From assembly GCA_913055925.1 (NCBI GenBank), contig CAJXLH010000042.1:1-12689 (forward strand): a DNA stretch of 12,689 nt. Reading direction: 5' to 3'. The notes beneath the pieces are model-generated. The model did no database searches, was not told where the DNA came from, and worked only from the letters and a program-made list of their open reading frames with translations. The DNA is from an uncultured Maritalea sp. GTDB lineage: Bacteria; Pseudomonadota; Alphaproteobacteria; Rhizobiales; Devosiaceae. The translations under genes and the position numbers were made by a program. This document shows positions 7,217 to 12,689 of this stretch, piece by piece. Numbering within the stretch: the first letter of the stretch is position 1; each line of letters opens with the position of its first letter.

Positions 7217-7504
7217 ATGTCGGTTGATGCCGATACAGTGAAACGTATTGGGCGGCTCGCCCGCATCAAAATTGAAGATGGTGATGTTGATAAACTCAAA
7301 GATGAGTTGAATACCATTCTTGATTTTGTCGAACAGCTTTCTGAAGTGAATGTTGAAGGCGTTGAGGCAATGACTTCTGTTGCGCCAATGGCTTTGCGTC
7401 GCCGTGAGGATGCCGTTACAGACGGTGGCTACCCAGATAAGATCGTTGCTAATTCACCAATCTCTGAAGACAATTTCTTCATGGTACCGAAGGTGGTTGA
7501 GTAA
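7217..7504 (+). CDS. gatC: Asp/Glu-tRNA amidotransferase subunit C
   Basis: Small belt-like subunit that holds GatA and GatB together in the GatCAB amidotransferase, which converts Glu-tRNA(Gln) and/or Asp-tRNA(Asn) to Gln- and Asn-tRNA. The 95 residues are the normal length. The amino part matches the family: the helix VKRIGRLARIKIED followed by LNTILDFVEQLSEVNVEGVEAM. The extended middle (SVAPMALRRREDAVTDGG) wraps partner subunits, and the typical end FFMVPKVVE is intact. The ATG has AGGAG at 6 bases. It is the first gene of the gatC-GNAT-gatA-chorismate mutase-gatB cluster, preceded by the best promoter-like sequence in the window. Confidence 0.96.
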   Translation: MSVDADTVKRIGRLARIKIEDGDVDKLKDELNTILDFVEQLSEVNVEGVEAMTSVAPMALRRREDAVTDGGYPDKIVANSPISEDNFFMVPKVVE

Positions 7505-7509
7505 ACCCC

Positions 7510-8004
7510 ATGCCGGTCACCGTTTTTGTCGAAACAGCTTTGCAAGATGATGTGCGCAACTTGGTTGCAGCGCTGAATGCTCATATTGAGCCGCTTGCAC
7601 CTGCCGAGTTCAACTACACCATGAGTGTAGAAGATATGGCGGACGACGACACGACCGTGTTTGTCGCGCGTGACGAGGATGGCAGTGCTGTTGGTATCGG
7701 CGCTTTGAAAGATCACGGTGACGGATTGGGGGAAGTCAAGCGCATGTTCACGTTGCCCGAAGTGCGTGGCAAGCGTGTTGGCGTTCGACTGCTCAACGCA
7801 ATTCAAGACAAAGCGCGCGTTAGCGGACACAGACGTCTCGTTCTCGAAACGGGAACTGGTGATGGTTATGCGGGTGCTTGGCGATTGTATGAAAATGCAG
7901 GCTTTACCAAATGCGGGCCTGTTCTGGATTATCCGGAAAGCGAATATTCTGCCTTTTTTGAGAAAGAACTCAAATTGGGTGGCTTTGAGGAACTATTTCA
8001 ATGA
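7510..8004 (+). CDS. GNAT family N-acetyltransferase between gatC and gatA
   Basis: A single-domain GNAT acetyltransferase of 164 residues; its substrate cannot be told from the sequence. The acetyl-CoA binding core is clear: strand 4 with GEVKRMFTLPE (74-84), then the pyrophosphate loop VRGKRVGVRLL (85-95) in place of the consensus RGxGxG/A. After that come LVLETGTGDGYAGAWRLYENAGF (strand 5 and the helix ending in the typical YxxxGF) and a short carboxy tail. It starts 5 bases after gatC and its stop overlaps the gatA start by 4 bases (ATGA), so it is translated with the amidotransferase subunits. I recall GNAT genes at this spot in other alphaproteobacteria. The position suggests co-expression with GatCAB, but a functional link is inference. 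Its sequence differs from the three GNAT genes after gatB. Confidence 0.88.
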   Translation: MPVTVFVETALQDDVRNLVAALNAHIEPLAPAEFNYTMSVEDMADDDTTVFVARDEDGSAVGIGALKDHGDGLGEVKRMFTLPEVRGKRVGVRLLNAIQDKARVSGHRRLVLETGTGDGYAGAWRLYENAGFTKCGPVLDYPESEYSAFFEKELKLGGFEELFQ

Positions 8005-9485
8005 CAACTGATCTAACAAGATTGAGCTTGGCGGAAACAGCCAAGGGTCTTAAGGCGAAAGACTTCACGTCTAAAGAAGTCACAGCGTCATATCTCTATG
8101 CGATTGAGAAAGCGTCGGCTCTAAACGCTTACGTAGCCGTGACCGCCGACCAAGCACTTGATATGGCAGGCGCAAGCGACGAGAAACTGCAAAAAGGTGA
8201 GGGCGGTGCGCTGGAAGGTGTGCCACTTGGCATTAAAGACCTTTTCTGCACCAAGGGCGTTCATTCACAAGCCGCAAGTCATATCCTTGATGGCTTTAAG
8301 CCTGAGTATGAAAGCACGGTTACCCAAAATCTTTGGGACGACGGTGCAGTTATGCTCGGTAAGCTCAATATGGATGAGTTTGCGATGGGTTCGTCGAACG
8401 AAACCTCTTACTACGGGCCAGTGATCAACCCATGGCGCGCAGAAGGCTCAAATGCTGATTTGGTGCCGGGCGGTTCATCTGGCGGTTCGGCTGCTGCTGT
8501 TGCTGGTTGGCTTTGCGCTGGAGCAACGGCGACTGACACGGGTGGCTCTATTCGCCAGCCTGCGGCATTTACGGGCACAGTTGGCATCAAACCAACATAT
8601 GGCCGTGCGTCACGTTGGGGCACAGTAGCGTTCGCGTCATCACTTGACCAAGCAGGGCCAATTGCACGAACTGTTGAAGACGCTGCTATCATGACCACAT
8701 CTATTTGTGGATTTGACCCAAAAGACTCCACATCTGTTGATATGGCAGTTCCTGATTTTGCCGCTGCGGTAGAGCGCGGCGTAAAGGGGCTCACCATTGG
8801 TGTTCCAAAAGAATATCACATGGATGGGATGCCATCTGAGATTGAAGCGCTTTGGCAGCAGGGTCTCGAGTGGCTAAAAGCTGAAGGCGCGACCATCAAA
8901 GAAATCTCTTTGCCGCACACAAAATACGCGCTTCCTGCGTACTACATTGTTGCGCCAGCCGAAGCCTCATCCAACCTCGCGCGTTATGATGGTGTGAAAT
9001 ATGGCCTTCGTGTGCCAGGTAAAGACATCACCGAAATGTACGAGCAAACACGTGCAGCAGGCTTTGGCCGTGAAGTGCAGCGTCGTGTGATGATCGGGAC
9101 ATATGTTTTGTCAGCTGGTTATTACGATGCCTACTACGTGCAAGCACAAAAGGTGCGTACGCTCATCAAGAAAGACTTCGAAGATGTCTTTAACACCGGT
9201 GTTGATGCGATTTTGACGCCAGCCACACCTTCTGCGGCGTTTGGTGTTGCAGATCAGGAGATGAGCAAAGACCCGATTAAGATGTACCTCAATGACGTAT
9301 TCACCGTGACGGTAAACATGGCTGGCCTTCCTGGTATTTCTGTGCCGGCGGGCAAGGATGGTCAAGGCTTGCCGCTTGGATTGCAGTTGATCGGTAAGCC
9401 ATTTGACGAGGAAACATTGTTTGCCGCGGGTCGCGTGATTGAGAAATCGCATGGTTTGGATTTTACGCCGAACAAGTGGTGGTAA
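8001..9485 (+). CDS. gatA: Asp/Glu-tRNA amidotransferase subunit A
   Basis: Glutaminase subunit of GatCAB. It releases ammonia from glutamine, which passes through a tunnel to GatB for amidation of the mischarged tRNA. The 494 residues are typical. The amidase-signature catalytic triad is present: Lys79 (GVPLGIKDLF), Ser159 (PGGSSGGSAAAVA) and Ser183 (DTGGSIRQPA). The spacing matches that of known GatA proteins. The carboxy part with FTVTVNMAGLPGISVPAG and GLPLGLQLIG is intact. The start ATG lies in the ATGA overlap with the preceding GNAT gene. The stop is followed within 10 bases by the chorismate mutase start. Confidence 0.98.
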   Translation: MTTDLTRLSLAETAKGLKAKDFTSKEVTASYLYAIEKASALNAYVAVTADQALDMAGASDEKLQKGEGGALEGVPLGIKDLFCTKGVHSQAASHILDGFKPEYESTVTQNLWDDGAVMLGKLNMDEFAMGSSNETSYYGPVINPWRAEGSNADLVPGGSSGGSAAAVAGWLCAGATATDTGGSIRQPAAFTGTVGIKPTYGRASRWGTVAFASSLDQAGPIARTVEDAAIMTTSICGFDPKDSTSVDMAVPDFAAAVERGVKGLTIGVPKEYHMDGMPSEIEALWQQGLEWLKAEGATIKEISLPHTKYALPAYYIVAPAEASSNLARYDGVKYGLRVPGKDITEMYEQTRAAGFGREVQRRVMIGTYVLSAGYYDAYYVQAQKVRTLIKKDFEDVFNTGVDAILTPATPSAAFGVADQEMSKDPIKMYLNDVFTVTVNMAGLPGISVPAGKDGQGLPLGLQLIGKPFDEETLFAAGRVIEKSHGLDFTPNKWW

Positions 9486-9494
9486 GGAACTGAC

Positions 9495-9812
9495 ATGACT
9501 GAGCGGATGAAAACTGCAGCGCAATGCGAAACAAAAGCGGATGTTCGGGCGGAAATTGATCGCCTAGATCAGCAGCTAATCAATTTGTTTGCTGAGCGCC
9601 ATGAGTATGTCATCCGCATGGCAGCCATTAAGACCAACCCACATGAGGCGTATGATCCTGAGCGGATTGAAGCTGTGATTAAGAAAGTGCGTGATCGCGC
9701 GCTGGAAAAACAATTGGATGAGGACCAAGCCGAATTGATTTGGCGGACCCTTATCGATTGGAATGTGAATTTTGAAAAAGGTGTAATTGCCGCCCGTCGT
9801 AGCCAAGGCTGA
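9495..9812 (+). CDS. Chorismate mutase, small monofunctional AroQ type
   Basis: An all-helical AroQ-fold protein of 105 residues. AroQ enzymes rearrange chorismate to prephenate, the entry to phenylalanine and tyrosine synthesis. Aligned by eye with the E. coli P-protein mutase domain, Arg18, Arg35 (FAERHEYV), Lys46 and Glu56 (YDPERIEAV) match active-site Arg11, Arg28, Lys39 and Glu52. The equivalent of Arg51 appears to be Pro55. The last helix (WRTLIDWNVNFEKGVI) is of the type with Glu or Asn instead of Gln88. The related isochorismate-pyruvate lyase activity (PchB) uses the same fold and cannot be excluded. The ATG at 9495 has AAGGA overlapping the gatA stop. It sits between gatA and gatB with no other aromatic-pathway gene in view. 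Confidence 0.85.
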   Translation: MTERMKTAAQCETKADVRAEIDRLDQQLINLFAERHEYVIRMAAIKTNPHEAYDPERIEAVIKKVRDRALEKQLDEDQAELIWRTLIDWNVNFEKGVIAARRSQG

Positions 9813-9851
9813 ACGGTCAGGCTAACGGCAAAGCAATAAAGAGCGAATGAT

Positions 9852-11333
9852 ATGACAATAGTTGATACACGCACGCCAAACCCAAAATATTTCATCAAAG
9901 GCGCCACAGGCGACTGGGAAATGGTTTTGGGCCTAGAAGTCCACGCGCAAGTGACTTCAGAATCGAAACTTTTCTCTGGTTCTTCAACAGAATTTGGCCA
10001 GCCACCAAACAACAATGTGAGCTTCGTTGATGCAGCGATGCCCGGCATGTTGCCAGTGATCAACGAGGAATGTGTGCGCCAAGCTGTGCGTACCGGCCTT
10101 GGTTTGAAAGCGCAGATCAACAAGCGTTCGATTTTCGATCGTAAGAACTATTTCTACCCAGATTTGCCGCAGGGCTATCAAATTTCACAGTTCCAAGACC
10201 CGATTGTCGGTGAAGGTAAGATTTACCTAGATATGGGCGAGGAAGGTGAAGTTGAGATTGGCGTTGAGCGTTTGCACCTTGAACAAGATGCAGGCAAATC
10301 GATCCACGATCAGCACCCAAATATGAGCTTTGTAGATCTCAACCGTTCAGGCGTGGCCTTGATGGAGATCGTCTCTAAGCCTGACCTACGTTGTTCAGAC
10401 GAAGCAAAAGCTTACATCAATAAACTACGCACGATCCTTCGTTATCTTGGTACCTGTGACGGCAATATGGAGCAGGGCTCCATGCGCGCCGACATCAACG
10501 TGTCTGTACGTCGTCCAGGTGGCGAGTTTGGTACACGTTGTGAAATCAAAAACGTGAACTCTGTTCGCTTTGCAGGTCAAGCAATTGAATTTGAAGCTCG
10601 TCGCCAAATTGACATTTTGGAAGATGGTGGCGAAATCGACCAGGAAACCCGCCTGTTTGATCCAAAAACGGGTGAAACACGCTCAATGCGATCGAAGGAA
10701 GAAGCGCACGATTACCGCTACTTCCCTTGTCCTGATCTGTTGCCGCTTGAATTTGATGATGCATTCATTGAGGAATTGGCGAAAGATTTGCCTGAGTTGC
10801 CTGATGAAAAGCGCGCGCGCTTCATCAATGATTTTGGCCTGACAGCTTATGACGCAAGCGTTTTGGTCGCCGACCGGGAGAGCGCCACATATTATGAAGC
10901 TGTTGCAAATGGTCGAGACGGTAAGCTTGCTGCGAACTGGGTGATCAACGAGCTCTTTGGTCGTTTGAACAAGGAAGATGTGGCCGTTGTCGATAGCCCT
11001 GTTTCAGCAAAACAACTCGGCGGTATCGTCGATTTGATTTCTAAAGGCGACATTTCAGGCAAGATCGCGAAAGACTTGTTCGAAATCGTATGGACCGAAG
11101 GCGGTGATCCTGCTGCTATTGTTGAAGAACGTGGCATGAAACAGGTGACCGACACTGGTGCAATCGAGAAGATCGTCGATGAGATCATCGCGGGCAATCC
11201 AGATCAGGTTGCGAAAGCGCAGGATAATCCAAAGCTCGTTGGCTGGTTTGTTGGCCAGGTGATGAAGGCATCACAAGGCAAAGCGAACCCACAGGCCGTC
11301 AACGAGATTTTGAAGGCCAAGCTGGGCCTATAA
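9852..11333 (+). CDS. gatB: Asp/Glu-tRNA amidotransferase subunit B
   Basis: tRNA-binding and kinase-like subunit of GatCAB. It activates the side-chain carboxylate of Glu- or Asp-tRNA with ATP and completes the amide using ammonia from GatA. The 493 residues are typical. After a short leader the signature MVLGLEVHAQVTSESKLFSGS begins the cradle domain, followed by NRSGVALMEIVSKPDLR, NMEQGSMRADINVSVR and RCEIKNVNSVRF. HDYRYFPCPDLLPL closes the catalytic half. A helical domain and a carboxy-terminal YqeY-like tail (NPKLVGWFVGQVMKASQGKA) that grips the tRNA elbow are complete. It starts 39 bases after the chorismate mutase gene with an AAAGAG ribosome site. A GNAT gene begins 4 bases after its stop. 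Confidence 0.98.
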   Translation: MTIVDTRTPNPKYFIKGATGDWEMVLGLEVHAQVTSESKLFSGSSTEFGQPPNNNVSFVDAAMPGMLPVINEECVRQAVRTGLGLKAQINKRSIFDRKNYFYPDLPQGYQISQFQDPIVGEGKIYLDMGEEGEVEIGVERLHLEQDAGKSIHDQHPNMSFVDLNRSGVALMEIVSKPDLRCSDEAKAYINKLRTILRYLGTCDGNMEQGSMRADINVSVRRPGGEFGTRCEIKNVNSVRFAGQAIEFEARRQIDILEDGGEIDQETRLFDPKTGETRSMRSKEEAHDYRYFPCPDLLPLEFDDAFIEELAKDLPELPDEKRARFINDFGLTAYDASVLVADRESATYYEAVANGRDGKLAANWVINELFGRLNKEDVAVVDSPVSAKQLGGIVDLISKGDISGKIAKDLFEIVWTEGGDPAAIVEERGMKQVTDTGAIEKIVDEIIAGNPDQVAKAQDNPKLVGWFVGQVMKASQGKANPQAVNEILKAKLGL

Positions 11334-11337
11334 GATC

Positions 11338-11835
11338 TTGGCTGCGGATCAAACACCGTTTTCGATCCGCACCGCGCATCTGTCGGATGCGCCACAAATT
11401 AGCGCCATGATGAGAAAGTCATGGCGCGAAAGCTACACCGAAATCATCGCGCCGGAAAAACTCGACGAAATATGCGCGGTTTGGCTTACGCCGCAAAAGT
11501 TTACCGAGCGGCTCAGCGACAAAAATGCGCTCAATTTGGTGGCGATTTCAAACGAACAAATTGTTGGACACACCTACGCCTTGCCTCGGCAGCATAGTTC
11601 CATTTTGATCGCTTATCTTTATGTGCTCAAATCCTCCGCGCGGCGTGGTATCGGCAAAACACTGCTTTCATCTGCAATTGAATGTTTTCCTGACGCGAAC
11701 CATGTCGAACTTGGTGTGCTTGAACACAATCACGCTGCGATTGCGTTTTATAAAAGCCAAGGCTTCTTCGAGGCGGGACCAGAACCAAAACCGGATGATG
11801 AGCCGCCAAGTATTAAGATGACGAAGGTGCTCTGA
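11338..11835 (+). CDS. GNAT N-acetyltransferase, first of a tandem trio
   Basis: A single-domain GNAT of 165 residues; substrate unknown. It starts FSIRTAHLSDAPQI and has Trp29 and Tyr33 (KSWRESY), then IVGHTYA (75-81) and AYLYVLKSSARRGIGKTLL, with the acetyl-CoA loop at Arg102-Gly106. NHAAIAFYKSQGF is the standard carboxy motif. The start is taken as TTG at 11338, four bases after the gatB stop. No ATG or GTG lies upstream in frame before a stop, and the next ATG (11407) would remove the first strand. Translation therefore probably depends on coupling with gatB. Trp, Tyr, Gly-His, Leu-Tyr and the Gly-Ile-Gly loop fall at positions exactly 5 higher than in the two genes that follow, so the three look paralogous. 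Confidence 0.85.
   Translation: MAADQTPFSIRTAHLSDAPQISAMMRKSWRESYTEIIAPEKLDEICAVWLTPQKFTERLSDKNALNLVAISNEQIVGHTYALPRQHSSILIAYLYVLKSSARRGIGKTLLSSAIECFPDANHVELGVLEHNHAAIAFYKSQGFFEAGPEPKPDDEPPSIKMTKVL
11402..11427 (+). repeat. Perfect 9-base inverted repeat inside the first tandem GNAT gene
   Basis: GCGCCATGA (11402-11410) and TCATGGCGC (11419-11427) can form a GC-rich stem with an 8-base loop, 64 bases into the coding region and 69 bases after the gatB stop. No T-run follows, so it does not look like an intrinsic terminator. It may slow ribosomes or stabilise the upstream message, or may simply follow from the codons. Confidence 0.4.
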
Positions 11836-11850
11836 AGAAGGGATGGACCT

Positions 11851-12354
11851 GTGGATTTTGAAGTGCGTGCAACTCAATTGGCGGACGCTGAATTCATAGG
11901 GCCATTGATGCGAAGCGTTTGGCTTCAAACCTATAAGCACATTCTCGCCGAAGACGAATTGCTCAATCAGTCCTACAAAGTGCATCAACCCGAGTTGATC
12001 GCGGCTGAACTCAGCAACATTGATATTTGCAGTTTTGTGGCGGTTGTGAATGGCGTTGTTGTGGGACACGCCAGAGGCGATCATCGCAAAGACAATATTG
12101 TATACGTTGCGCGCCTATATCTGGAGCCGCAATTCCACGGCCATGGTATTGGCGCACAGCTTCTCAAACGCGTAGAGGAGGCGTTCGTGAATGTTTCTGA
12201 AGTGCGATTGGACGTTTACGAGGACAATAAACCGGCGGTTGGTTTCTATCTTTCGCAGGGCTACGAAATAGTTGAGCGTGCAACCGAAGTACAGTCGCAG
12301 GGCAAAGATGTTTATGAATTTAAAATGCGAAAGAATTTTATTTGTGTATATTGA
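11851..12354 (+). CDS. GNAT N-acetyltransferase, second of a tandem trio
   Basis: A GNAT-fold protein of 167 residues; substrate unknown. Landmarks are FEVRATQLADAE at the amino end, Trp24 and Tyr28 (VWLQTY), VVVGHA (69-74), VARLYLEPQ (86-94), and the acetyl-CoA loop His96-Gly-His-Gly-Ile-Gly101 followed by AQLL. NKPAVGFYLSQGY is the family's late motif. The start is GTG at 11851, with AAGAAGGGA about 10 bases upstream; the nearby ATG at 11843 is in another frame. It begins 15 bases after the preceding GNAT gene. A hand alignment with the next gene has no gaps over the first 112 residues and about 36 identities, which supports an old tandem duplication. Confidence 0.85.
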   Translation: MDFEVRATQLADAEFIGPLMRSVWLQTYKHILAEDELLNQSYKVHQPELIAAELSNIDICSFVAVVNGVVVGHARGDHRKDNIVYVARLYLEPQFHGHGIGAQLLKRVEEAFVNVSEVRLDVYEDNKPAVGFYLSQGYEIVERATEVQSQGKDVYEFKMRKNFICVY

Positions 12355-12689
12355 AATTAGGCCTACAAAGGTTTCTGACGTCGCGGGTTTAAAAACGTCG
12401 TTAGAAACAATCTGGCATGACACTTATGACAGTTTTCTCGGTGCGGAACGCGTTAAAAAACTGACGCGAGGTTGGCACACGCTTGAGAAGCTAACTCAGG
12501 AGGCAAGTGACAATTCTGTTTGCAGTATGGTTGCTGAACTAGATGGCCGAATTGTGGGCCATGTTTTGGCATATGCCGCGGTAGATGGCAGAATTCACGT
12601 CGCTCGGTTGTACTTGTCACATGACCTTCATGGGCAGGGCATTGGCAAAAACTTACTGCTCGAGGCGTTAGCGTTTTTTCCGAAGGCTA
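12344..12689 (+). CDS. GNAT N-acetyltransferase, third of a tandem trio, cut off by window edge
   Basis: The first 115 codons of a GNAT acetyltransferase running off the right edge; about 50 residues are missing. It shows IEIRPTKVSD, Trp24 and Tyr28 (IWHDTY), RIVGHV (69-74), VARLYLSHD (86-94) and the acetyl-CoA loop His96-Gly-Gln-Gly-Ile-Gly101 then KNLL. The preferred start is GTG at 12344, overlapping the previous gene by 11 bases. With that start every landmark has the same residue number as in the previous gene. An in-frame ATG at 12314 would add ten residues not matched by its neighbour. The open frame continues without a stop to the last base. Confidence 0.8.
   Translation, partial: MYIEIRPTKVSDVAGLKTSLETIWHDTYDSFLGAERVKKLTRGWHTLEKLTQEASDNSVCSMVAELDGRIVGHVLAYAAVDGRIHVARLYLSHDLHGQGIGKNLLLEALAFFPKA

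Noticed and set aside
7429..7830. A 133-codon minus-strand open frame across the gatC end and GNAT gene
   Set aside because: It lies opposite two well-supported genes and resembles no family I know. It is a shadow frame.
9569..10123. A 184-codon minus-strand open frame across the chorismate mutase and gatB start
   Set aside because: It is antisense to the conserved AroQ and GatB coding sequences, and its translation has no family features.
12314..12343. ATG at 12314 as the start of the third tandem GNAT gene
   Set aside because: It would add ten residues not present in the paralogue before it and overlap that gene by 41 bases. GTG 12344 aligns residue for residue with the neighbour, though the ATG cannot be fully excluded.
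11338..12689. The GNAT array as a toxin-antitoxin system (GNAT toxins with a small DNA-binding antitoxin)
   Set aside because: No ribbon-helix-helix or other small antitoxin gene accompanies any copy. The genes follow one another directly in the gat direction.

Overview
The window looks like a chromosomal core-genome segment of an alphaproteobacterium, most likely of the Hyphomicrobiales/Rhizobiales type. The assignment rests on protein character and on gene order: ruvX-pyrB-pyrC-plsY-dprA-topA running one way, with gatC-GNAT-gatA and gatB on the other side. That order matches what I recall of rhizobial and Brucella-like genomes. Base composition is moderate rather than very GC-rich, so a marine or Devosiaceae-like member is a reasonable but unproven guess. 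I see no tRNA, rRNA, CRISPR array, insertion sequence or phage gene.

Left half, minus strand (bases 1-6513). Transcription runs leftward from ruvX (Holliday junction resolvase-like, RNA-processing family) through pyrB (aspartate carbamoyltransferase), a dihydroorotase-family gene, plsY (acyl-phosphate:glycerol-3-phosphate acyltransferase) and dprA (ssDNA/RecA loader). A 134-base gap then leads to topA (DNA topoisomerase I), which leaves the window at base 1. pyrB/pyrC overlap by 4 bases, pyrC/plsY are 2 bases apart and plsY/dprA overlap by 1 base, so these four are almost certainly one operon. The dihydroorotase homologue has lost the HxH metal motif and a further ligand histidine, so it is probably a non-catalytic PyrC' partner of the carbamoyltransferase.

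Right half, plus strand (bases 6589-12689). A small unassigned protein with an amino end like a metallo-beta-lactamase fold, but without its metal motif, diverges from ruvX. After a promoter-like region framed by an inverted repeat come gatC, a GNAT acetyltransferase gene, gatA, a small AroQ-type chorismate mutase, and gatB. GatCAB is the amidotransferase that turns Glu-tRNA(Gln) and/or Asp-tRNA(Asn) into the correctly charged tRNAs. Downstream of gatB come three consecutive GNAT acetyltransferase genes with non-ATG starts. They align without gaps over their first 100 or so residues, so they look like a tandem paralogous array; the third runs off the right edge.

The most notable points are the probable pseudo-dihydroorotase, the four GNAT genes woven into and behind the gat operon, the chorismate mutase placed between gatA and gatB, the degenerate MBL-like protein, and two regulatory-looking DNA structures (at the gatC promoter and in the pyrB leader). 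No clearly new defence or mobile system is visible.
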